From Sphingomonas sp. (GTDB taxonomy: Bacteria; Pseudomonadota; Alphaproteobacteria; Sphingomonadales; Sphingomonadaceae), in the NCBI GenBank assembly GCA_017418975.1, contig JAFOMG010000017.1:1-64000 (forward strand): 64,000 bases of DNA, written 5' to 3'. The translations under genes were made by a program, and so were the position numbers. How positions within the stretch are numbered: the stretch's first letter is position 1; each line of letters opens with the position of its first letter. Shown one piece after another: positions 17,287-24,690 of this stretch. Under the pieces are notes generated by a model. That model had not been told where the DNA came from, made no database searches, and saw only the letters and a list, made by a program, of their open reading frames with translations.

Positions 17287-19929
17287 ATGTCCGTCAAAGC
17301 CACCATGCTCTCATCGATCGCGTGCATCGTACTGGCCGTTCCGGCCGCCTCGCAGGCGCAGCAGGCCGAGCGGCTGGCGAGCGTTCCCGCCGCCGATCAG
17401 GCTACCGACTCGATCGTGGTCACCGGCGTGCGCGCCTCGATCCAGTCCGCGGTCAACGCCAAGCGGAACGCCGATCAGGTGGCGGACATCGTCGCCGCCG
17501 AGGACCTCGGCAAGCTCCCCGATGCGAACGTCGCCGAGAATCTCCAGCGCGTGCCGGGCGTGCAGATCGAGCGCAACTTCGGCGAGGGCGCCCAGGTCAC
17601 CGTGCGCGGTCTTTCCAATGTCCGCGTCGAGCTGAACGGCCGCTCGAACCTCGGCATCTCGGTGGGTGCCACCGGCTCGGATCCGTCGGGCCGTTCTACC
17701 GGGCTCGAGCAGCAATCCTCGACGCTGTTCAGCCGCTTGTCGGTCTACAAGTCGCCGACCGCGGACCAGATCGAGGGCGGGCTGGGCGGCTTCATCAGCA
17801 TGACCACGCCGCGCCCCTTCGACTTCAAGAAGCCGACGGTCAGCTATCTGGCCGAGTACACCAACACCAATCTCGCGCGGAACCGCAACGGCTATAACCT
17901 TGCGCTGTTCGGCACGACCCGGCTGTTCGACGACCGGCTGGGGGTCGCCTTGAACGTCGCCTATTCGGATCGCGAGATCGGCTCGTCGCAATTCATCCGC
18001 GGCGTGTGGAACCCCGGCACCACCGCCGGCATGAAGACCGATTTCAACGGCGACGGCCAGCTCGACTATACGCCGCAGATCGCCCGCTCGGAATTCTACA
18101 ACATCAAGCGCAAGCGCTTCGGCGCGGGCGGGACGTTGCAGTTCCAGGCGACCGACAATCTGATGTTCTATGCCGATGCGCTCTACACGCATCTCGAGAC
18201 GCAGCGGCACATCGAATATCTCGCGATCCAGACCACCGACACCGGCACTACCGCGTCCACCCTCACCAACGGCGTGATGGAGGGCAATTACGTGGTCGCC
18301 GGCACGTTGACCAACCAGCGCGTCCGCGTCGGTGGCGTCGAGCGCAACGAGCCGACCAGCTCGCTGGTCGCGGGCGGTGGCGCGGTGTGGAAGGTCGGGC
18401 GGCTCAACCTGAAGGCCGATTTCGGCAAGTCGGTGGGCGATTACACCTATCGCCAGGACTTTCTGGAGCTGGCCTCGCGCGGGTTGACGATCAATTATGA
18501 CTATCGCACCGGCAACGTGCCCAACATCACCTTGCCGGCCGGCTTCGACCTCACTTCGCGCGCGTCCTTCCCCACGCGCTCGAACAGCGCGGCCAATGAT
18601 ACGGTCGTCCACACGCTCGAGACCGCCTATCGTCTCGACGGCAGCTATGATCTCGACTGGGGCATGTTCAAGTCGCTCCAGTTCGGCGGCCGCTACGCCG
18701 ATCTGACTTCCGACTATCGGGATTATCAGGCGAAGCTGGGCGCGACCAATCCGAACATCGCCACGCTCCCGGACGCCTATTTCGTTCTGTCGAACAACCC
18801 GGGCTATCCCGGCGCGTCGGGCAACTTCCCCAGCCTGTTCCTGGTGCCCGACGTCTATGCCGGCGGAACCGGAGAGGATTCCCTCCTGCTCGGCAACTAC
18901 CGCCCGACCCGGCCCCGGCCGACGACGAGCTATTACATCGGCGAGAAGACCAAGGCGATCTACGGCCGGGCCAATCTCGACGGCGAACTGCTCGGTATGG
19001 GCTTCCGGGGCAATATCGGCCTGCGCGCGGTGTGGACCGACTTCGCGGTCGACACCACCGCCGATGTCGGCGGCGGCGTGATGGTGCCGCGCCACGACAC
19101 CAGCCATTATTCCAACCTGCTGCCGAGCGCGAACATCAAGTTCTCGCTGGCGCGGGACCTGGTGCTGCGCCTGGCGGCATCCAAGGTGATGTCGCGCGCC
19201 AAGCTCCAGGACCTGGCGCCGCGCCTCGCGGTCAACGGGCCGCTCGGCACCGCGTCGGGCGGCAATTCCGATCTGCACCCGACCCGGGCGGACCAGCTCG
19301 ACGCGGCCCTCGAATATTACATCCCAGGCGGCGGGATCGCCTCGGCCACCGCCTTCTACAAGAACATCACCGATCAGGTGGCGCGCACCACGATCGTCGA
19401 GGTGATCCCGGGCTTCGAATCCTATGGCCCGCTGCAGCGTTCGCTGCCGATCAATCTCGGCGTCGCCAAGGTGAAGGGCATCGAGCTCAACTACCAGCAG
19501 GCCTTCACTTTCCTGCCGGACCTGCTCTCGGGCTTCGGAACCCAGATCAACGCCACTTTCATCGACACCTCGTCGTCGGACAACCAGCCCGTGCTGGGGC
19601 TGTCGAAGACGACCTATAACGGCATTCTCTATTATGAGCGGGGGGCGTTCACGGCGCGCGTCGCCTATAACTGGCGCAGCAAGTCGGCGCTGGGCTTCAC
19701 CACCACGCCGGCGACCGGCCAGCTGCGGCCGAACTGGTATTCGTCGGACGACCAGGTCGACCTGTCGCTCGGCCTGAAGCTCACCAAATATGCGACCCTC
19801 TCGGCGGGCGTGACCAACCTGCTCTACAAGAAGTCGGGCCGCACCAACTACAATCAGGTGATCGACGCCGTGAACGGCTACGAGATCTCCGACCGCCAGT
19901 TCCGCGTTGGCATCCGCGGCCGGTTCTGA
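17287..19929 (+). CDS. TonB-dependent receptor (carbohydrate type)
   Basis: An 880-aa outer-membrane receptor. It has a Sec signal (about 1-25), the TonB-box-like SIVVTGVRAS at 43-52, a plug domain with AEDLGKLPDANVAENLQRVPGVQIER, then a large beta barrel ending in RQFRVGIRGRF with the terminal Phe. The long NAVNAKR-type N-terminus is typical of the carbohydrate-uptake receptors of sphingomonads and xanthomonads. The start ATG follows GGGGAG by six bases. It shares a predicted operator with the GH105 promoter, so it is the probable import gate for the polysaccharide fragments of this locus. Confidence 0.93.
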   Translation: MSVKATMLSSIACIVLAVPAASQAQQAERLASVPAADQATDSIVVTGVRASIQSAVNAKRNADQVADIVAAEDLGKLPDANVAENLQRVPGVQIERNFGEGAQVTVRGLSNVRVELNGRSNLGISVGATGSDPSGRSTGLEQQSSTLFSRLSVYKSPTADQIEGGLGGFISMTTPRPFDFKKPTVSYLAEYTNTNLARNRNGYNLALFGTTRLFDDRLGVALNVAYSDREIGSSQFIRGVWNPGTTAGMKTDFNGDGQLDYTPQIARSEFYNIKRKRFGAGGTLQFQATDNLMFYADALYTHLETQRHIEYLAIQTTDTGTTASTLTNGVMEGNYVVAGTLTNQRVRVGGVERNEPTSSLVAGGGAVWKVGRLNLKADFGKSVGDYTYRQDFLELASRGLTINYDYRTGNVPNITLPAGFDLTSRASFPTRSNSAANDTVVHTLETAYRLDGSYDLDWGMFKSLQFGGRYADLTSDYRDYQAKLGATNPNIATLPDAYFVLSNNPGYPGASGNFPSLFLVPDVYAGGTGEDSLLLGNYRPTRPRPTTSYYIGEKTKAIYGRANLDGELLGMGFRGNIGLRAVWTDFAVDTTADVGGGVMVPRHDTSHYSNLLPSANIKFSLARDLVLRLAASKVMSRAKLQDLAPRLAVNGPLGTASGGNSDLHPTRADQLDAALEYYIPGGGIASATAFYKNITDQVARTTIVEVIPGFESYGPLQRSLPINLGVAKVKGIELNYQQAFTFLPDLLSGFGTQINATFIDTSSSDNQPVLGLSKTTYNGILYYERGAFTARVAYNWRSKSALGFTTTPATGQLRPNWYSSDDQVDLSLGLKLTKYATLSAGVTNLLYKKSGRTNYNQVIDAVNGYEISDRQFRVGIRGRF

Positions 19930-19953
19930 GGGCGACCGGGTGTGACGGGAAGC

Positions 19954-19990
19954 GAGAGGGCATCGGGCTGGTCCCGATGCCCTCTCGTGT
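19954..19990. terminator. Strong hairpin terminator behind the TonB receptor
   Basis: A perfect 14-bp stem (GAGAGGGCATCGGG with its complement) with a five-base loop, 24 bases behind the receptor stop and 20 bases before the end of the convergent SMR gene, so it may serve both. Confidence 0.75.
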
Positions 19991-20010
19991 CGTTTCGGGT
20001 GTCGCCGCGT

Positions 20011-20331
20011 TCAGGCGCTGGCGAAGAGCTTGGTGCCCACCACGCCGATGATGATCAGGCCGATAAAGCCCATCTGCACCGGGTTGAGCTTCTCGCCGAA
20101 CAGGAGGATGCCGAAGATGGTCACGCCCACCGCGCCCAGGCCCGTCCATATGGCATAGGCGGTGCCCGCCGGCAGGCCGCGCATCGCGAGCGCGAGCAGG
20201 CCCATATTCACGAAGCTGAGGACGATCGGCACCGTCGATGCCATCCAATTGCCTTGCATGGCCGCCCATTTGAGGCTGAGCGCCCAGATGATTTCAGTGA
20301 TCACGGCAATGCCGAGCACGAGCCACGCCAT
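20011..20331 (-). CDS. Small multidrug resistance (SMR) transporter, SugE/Gdx-like
   Basis: A 106-aa protein with four transmembrane helices. SMR features: the membrane Glu in AVITEIIWALSLKW (residue 13) that carries protons and substrate, and RGLPAGTAYAIWTGLGAVG. The latter and the Trp-Ala-Leu spacing are closer to the SugE/Gdx (guanidinium export) branch than to EmrE. It stands alone. The 130-bp upstream region can form a GCGACA/TGTCGC hairpin but shows no guanidine riboswitch that I recognise. Confidence 0.88.
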   Translation of the reverse strand: MAWLVLGIAVITEIIWALSLKWAAMQGNWMASTVPIVLSFVNMGLLALAMRGLPAGTAYAIWTGLGAVGVTIFGILLFGEKLNPVQMGFIGLIIIGVVGTKLFASA

Positions 20332-20460
20332 GGCGCATCTCCAGTTTCACGGGCTCGGAAGGAGGGACGCGACAGCCGGAAACCCGAAAGAGGCGCGCGC
20401 CGAGGCGGGCTGATAGGGTGTCGCGCGGCATCTGTCCATGAACCTCGCGGCCGGCCCAGG

Positions 20461-21408
20461 TTACGCGCGCGCTGGGCCTGCCTCGGAAGATGAATGGCGG
20501 GACAGGGCTGCGCGCGCTTCCTCCAGGAATGCCGCCACCAGGCGAGACGGCTGCGCATTCACCGCGGTGACGAAGGCATATTGATGCAGGATCGGCGGAT
20601 CGAAGGTCCGCAGCACGAGCCCCTCGCGCACATAGCTTTGTGCGAGCAACGTGTTGACGATCGCGACCCCTACGCCGCGCGACGCCAGCGCGCAGGCGGA
20701 TCCATGGGTGTGCGTCTCGATCGCGACTGTCGGGCGCAGGTTGAAGGTGTCGAAGGCCTGATCGACCTGGATGCGCCATTGGCGGCCGGAGCCGAGCAGG
20801 ATCAGCGGTTCGCCGCGCAGCAGCCCCGGAGTGAGCACCGCATGCGCCGCAAGCGGATGGTCGGCGCGCAGCACGCAGCCCGATCCGCTCGATACCAGCG
20901 GCTCGCAATGCAGGTCGCCGCCGGCCACGGGCATCTTCATGAACCCGCAATCGACGACCCGCGTCGCGATCAGCGCCTTGCTGGTCTCGAGGCTGCGTGA
21001 ATCGAGGTTGAAGCGGACGCCCGGATGCTTGCGCAGGAAGCTTGCGACGATATCGGGCAACACGCCGTCGGTGAAGCTGGGCGGCGCCACTACGCGGAGC
21101 TCGCCGGCCGCCGAATTCGCGATGTCGTTGGCAAGGTTCGACACGCGGCGGAGCCCGGCCAGCGCGAACTCGACTTCCTCCGCGAGCAGCAGCCCGTCCT
21201 TGGTCGGTACGAGTTTGCCGCGGTCGCGGTAGAAGAGCTCGAAGCCGATCGCGCTCTCGATCTGTGCCAGCGTTCGGCTGACCCCGGGCTGGGTCATGCC
21301 GAGGCTGGTCGCCGCCGAGGTGGCGGAGCCGGTGCGCATCACCTCGGCCAGCGTCTCGAGCGCCCGCACGCCGAGGGTCGACAGGGGCCGGCGCGCTCCC
21401 GGCCTCAC
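20461..21408 (-). CDS. LysR-family transcriptional regulator
   Basis: A 315-aa LysR regulator. The N-terminal helix-turn-helix (about 13-70) contains VMRTGSATSAATSLGMTQPGVSRTLAQIE and is followed by a substrate-binding domain starting at GELRVVAPPSFTDGVLP. It starts with GTG three bases behind the stop of the CocE-type hydrolase gene, so it is the last gene of a four-gene minus-strand run (TonB receptor, YfcC carrier, hydrolase, regulator). It probably controls that run in response to its substrate. Confidence 0.92.
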   Translation of the reverse strand: MRPGARRPLSTLGVRALETLAEVMRTGSATSAATSLGMTQPGVSRTLAQIESAIGFELFYRDRGKLVPTKDGLLLAEEVEFALAGLRRVSNLANDIANSAAGELRVVAPPSFTDGVLPDIVASFLRKHPGVRFNLDSRSLETSKALIATRVVDCGFMKMPVAGGDLHCEPLVSSGSGCVLRADHPLAAHAVLTPGLLRGEPLILLGSGRQWRIQVDQAFDTFNLRPTVAIETHTHGSACALASRGVGVAIVNTLLAQSYVREGLVLRTFDPPILHQYAFVTAVNAQPSRLVAAFLEEARAALSRHSSSEAGPARA

Positions 21409-21411
21409 CGG

Positions 21412-23259
21412 TCAGCCCCTAGCGTCTGGAATGACCGGCAGGACGATGTGCGAGGGACGGTCGCGGTCGACGAAGACGCTGTTGCGCGCGATCCGCGGCG
21501 GCGCGTCGGCAACGCGCCAGTCGCTGTTCGGATTGACGTCGAAATGCGGGAAGTTGCTGCTCGACACTTCGATCCGGATACGATGCCCGGCGAGGAACAG
21601 GTTGCTGGTCGGGAAAGTCCGGATGGTAAGGGCATGAACCTGGCCGGGCTCCATCGGCTGGGGATCTTCGAACGCGTTGCGGAAACGCGCGCGAAGGATG
21701 CCATGCGCGAGATTGAGCGCATAGCCCTCCGGATAGTCCGGGTTCGCCGGATGGACATCGACCAGCTTGATCGTGAAGTCGGTATCGACCGCAGAGGACG
21801 CGACCATCAGGTGCGCGACGACGTCGCCCGTCACTTCCGTGTCGTGTGCCAGCGGCGCGGTTTCGAACACCAGCACGTCGGGGCGATCGGCCAAGGCGCG
21901 CCCGGGATGGCGGGCGCCGAACAGCCCCTCGGTCTCGCGCTGGTCGAATCCGCCCGCGAACATCACCGGCGCACCCGATGCGATCGCGCCGCCGATCGTC
22001 GGCACCGGGTCGGACGGATCGAAGTCGTAGGACAGGGGTGCGATTCCGGCCTCGGGCATCGCCTCGCGCAGGCCGCCGTCGCCGTGAAGGTAGAGGCTGG
22101 TCGGCCGCGTCCGCGCGAGCGGCCAGGCCTGCTCGTCCCGCCAGGCGCCGCCATGATCGAGCCGCCCACTGGCGGTCCGCCGTCCGCTGCCGCCGCCCAT
22201 CACGAAGATCCGGACCGGGGCGGGCAGGGGTTCGGGCACATCTTGGCGGCCCAGCATGTGACGATCGAACCAGTCGCGGCGGAGCGTGAAATAGTCATCA
22301 CCAAACTGCCCATCGAGCGTGGCCTGTGGGCCGAAATCGACGTCGCCGGCATAGGTGACGGACCGCTGGCCATGGGTCCATGGGCCCAGCACCAGCTTGA
22401 TCGGGCCGCGCTTGATCGGCGCGAGGCTCATATAGTTGTCGATCGCGGTCTGCGAATAGGGATCGTACCAGCTCGACAGATGCACTGCCGGCACATCGGC
22501 ATATTGGGCATAGCTGTCGAACGCATAGATGCCACGCTGCTTCCAGAAATCGGTCAGCCGGTCATTGTCCCACTGCTCGACGACATAGGCTTCGTATTCG
22601 GGCGCGGCCGAAAGCGGCGAATAGCCGATCCGCCAGCGCCGGCCGATCCAGTCCTCGATCGCCTCGCGCTCCAGCGCTTCGCGGCGCGCGGGGTTGGCGG
22701 CTGTCTCCGGCGAAAGCAGGGCATGCTTGCGGGCCCAGGTGAGCTGCTTGAGCTCGAACGCACCGCCCTGGCGCGCGCCGCCGTGATAGGCGCTCGAGAA
22801 GCCGCCTGAATCGAGGAACATCGCGGCAAGCCCGGGCGGATCGAGGCAGGCCAGCGCATTCTGGACATGCGCGCCATAGGACAGGCCGAGCGTGCCGATC
22901 CGCCCGTCGCACCAGGGCTGGCCAAGCAGCCAGGCGAGGGTGTCCGCGCCGTCTTCGGCTTCGCTCAGATATTTGGTGAACCTGCCCTCGGAGCCGAACC
23001 TGCCCCGGCAGTCCTGCAGCACGAAGACATAACCCGCCTCGACGAACCAGCGCGCGATTTCGGGCTTCGAGCGCGGTTCGGGGGCGGCACGGGTGAAATC
23101 GCCGTGGTTGGTGCCGCGCTTGTCATAGGGGGTGCGCTCAAGCAGCACGGGGAAGGGCCCCGGGCCTTCGGGCAGGTAGACATCGGTCGCCAAATGCACA
23201 TCGTCGCGCATCGCCACCATCAGGTCGGCGAGCTCGCGCACGCTTTCGGTCGTCGTCAT
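21412..23259 (-). CDS. CocE/NonD-family hydrolase (X-Pro dipeptidyl-peptidase-like)
   Basis: A 615-aa alpha/beta hydrolase. Nucleophile elbow IGTLGLSYGAH, an Asp in HLSSWYDPYS, and a His in LGPWTHGQ complete the triad. The C-terminal third is the jelly-roll domain of the family. Relatives cleave amino-acid esters, acyl amides or X-Pro dipeptides. The ATG at 23259 lies two bases behind the YfcC stop; a TTG two codons earlier would overlap it. No signal peptide, so it acts on imported substrate. Confidence 0.9.
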   Translation of the reverse strand: MTTTESVRELADLMVAMRDDVHLATDVYLPEGPGPFPVLLERTPYDKRGTNHGDFTRAAPEPRSKPEIARWFVEAGYVFVLQDCRGRFGSEGRFTKYLSEAEDGADTLAWLLGQPWCDGRIGTLGLSYGAHVQNALACLDPPGLAAMFLDSGGFSSAYHGGARQGGAFELKQLTWARKHALLSPETAANPARREALEREAIEDWIGRRWRIGYSPLSAAPEYEAYVVEQWDNDRLTDFWKQRGIYAFDSYAQYADVPAVHLSSWYDPYSQTAIDNYMSLAPIKRGPIKLVLGPWTHGQRSVTYAGDVDFGPQATLDGQFGDDYFTLRRDWFDRHMLGRQDVPEPLPAPVRIFVMGGGSGRRTASGRLDHGGAWRDEQAWPLARTRPTSLYLHGDGGLREAMPEAGIAPLSYDFDPSDPVPTIGGAIASGAPVMFAGGFDQRETEGLFGARHPGRALADRPDVLVFETAPLAHDTEVTGDVVAHLMVASSAVDTDFTIKLVDVHPANPDYPEGYALNLAHGILRARFRNAFEDPQPMEPGQVHALTIRTFPTSNLFLAGHRIRIEVSSSNFPHFDVNPNSDWRVADAPPRIARNSVFVDRDRPSHIVLPVIPDARG

Positions 23260-23261
23260 CC

Positions 23262-24662
23262 TCAATAGCCGATCAACACGGCGATCATCAGCGCGCCGAC
23301 GGAGAGGAGGGTGAGGATGCCGAACAGCGGCGCGGCGAACCGGAACCAGCGATTATAAGGAATCCCCGCGGCGGCCAGAAAGGCGAGCAGCATGCCCGAG
23401 GTCGGCGCCAGCATGTTGACCAGCCCGTTGCCGAGCAGGAAGGCGAGCACCGTCGTCTGGCCCGATACCCCTGCCGCGGCGCCGATCGGACCCAGCACCG
23501 GGATGCTGAGCGCCGCCTTGGCCGAGGTCGAGGGAATGAGCAGCGTCAGCACCATTTCCACCAGCATGATGATCGGCGCCACCAGCACCGGCGACAGGCC
23601 GTGGATCTGGGCCGATACCGCCTCGATGATCGTGTCGAGGATCTGGCCTTCGCGCAGGATCACCTCGACTGCCCGGCCCATGCCGATCAGTAGGGCCGCG
23701 AGCATCATTGCCTTCATGCCCTCGACGAACAGGCTGATCCCGGCGCTGGCGCGGATGCCGGCGGCGAAGGTCATCGCCGCGGCGGCGGTCAGGAACAGCG
23801 CGGTGAACTCGCCATCGTCCCAGCCGAATTCGAGCGAGCCGATCACCAGCAAGGCCAGCGTCGCGCCCGCGATCAGCAGGATCGCCAGGTGCCGGGGGGA
23901 AAGGCGCTGGTCCTCGATCGGCGCCGGCTCGGCAACGATCCGCGATTCACGCAGGGCATAGAGCATCGCGATGGCGAGGAAGGTCAGCCAGATGGCCAGG
24001 CGGAAGCCCAGCCCGCTGAACACCGGCACATTGACGATCGGCTGGGCGATCAGCAGCGCGACCGGGCTGGTCACCGATGCCAGATAGCCGACCTTGGCCG
24101 CGAGGGTCACGATGGCGAAGCCGAACATCCGGCTCCGCCCGAGCCGTTCGGCGAGCGCGATCATCACCGGGATCAGCAGCAGATATTCGGAGATCATGCC
24201 CAGGAAAGTGCTGCCCGCCGAGAAGGCGAGCATCAACAGGGGCACGAGGATCACCATGCGCCCGCGGCTGAGCCCGATCAGCCGCTGGATGCCGGCATCC
24301 AGCGCGCCGGTCGAGCGCATCACCCCGAACATGCCGCCCAGCGCCAGGATCATGAAGATCAGGGGCGCCGAGCGCTTGAGGCCTTCGGGAATCGAGGTGG
24401 CGAGCGCGACCGGGCTGACCGGTCGCGCTTCGCCGGGGGGAGCCTTTCCGGGCAGGACGGAGTCGATGCCGACCGGCTTGGGCAGCATCTTGTAGGTGCC
24501 GGCGATCACCGGCGCGTTCTCCTTTTCGGAGACGCGCTGGTGTTGCCCCGACGGAATGATCCAGGTCAGCAGGATGGCGAAAGCCATCGCCGCCAGCATC
24601 ATCAGCACCGGGTCGAGCGCGCCGTGGCGCTTATGCTGCCCGGTTGCGGCCGGTTGGTTCAT
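23262..24662 (-). CDS. YfcC/DcuC-like inner-membrane carrier
   Basis: A 466-aa membrane protein with about 11-12 hydrophobic segments. It starts with DPVLMMLAAMAFAILLTWIIPSG and contains GSTFLGMISEYLLLIPV and LIPSTSAKAALSIPVLGPIG, the pattern of the YfcC/C4-dicarboxylate carrier superfamily, whose members also move short peptides and amino acids. It sits between the TonB receptor (28 bp upstream) and the CocE hydrolase (almost overlapping). Inferred job: brings the receptor's ligand from the periplasm to the cytoplasmic hydrolase. Confidence 0.85.
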   Translation of the reverse strand: MNQPAATGQHKRHGALDPVLMMLAAMAFAILLTWIIPSGQHQRVSEKENAPVIAGTYKMLPKPVGIDSVLPGKAPPGEARPVSPVALATSIPEGLKRSAPLIFMILALGGMFGVMRSTGALDAGIQRLIGLSRGRMVILVPLLMLAFSAGSTFLGMISEYLLLIPVMIALAERLGRSRMFGFAIVTLAAKVGYLASVTSPVALLIAQPIVNVPVFSGLGFRLAIWLTFLAIAMLYALRESRIVAEPAPIEDQRLSPRHLAILLIAGATLALLVIGSLEFGWDDGEFTALFLTAAAAMTFAAGIRASAGISLFVEGMKAMMLAALLIGMGRAVEVILREGQILDTIIEAVSAQIHGLSPVLVAPIIMLVEMVLTLLIPSTSAKAALSIPVLGPIGAAAGVSGQTTVLAFLLGNGLVNMLAPTSGMLLAFLAAAGIPYNRWFRFAAPLFGILTLLSVGALMIAVLIGY

Positions 24663-24690
24663 CTCGGACGCCCCAATATCGCGTTGTCGT

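Noticed and set aside
17311..19278. Long antisense frame opposite the first TonB receptor (and 24496-26829 opposite the second)
   Set aside because: Such frames are expected in GC-rich genes; the composition is Arg/Ala/Gly-rich without domains, while the opposite strand encodes complete receptors.
20332..20470. Guanidine riboswitch in front of the SugE/Gdx-like gene
   Set aside because: A hairpin is possible, but none of the conserved ykkC, mini-ykkC or ykkC-III core sequences could be recognised.
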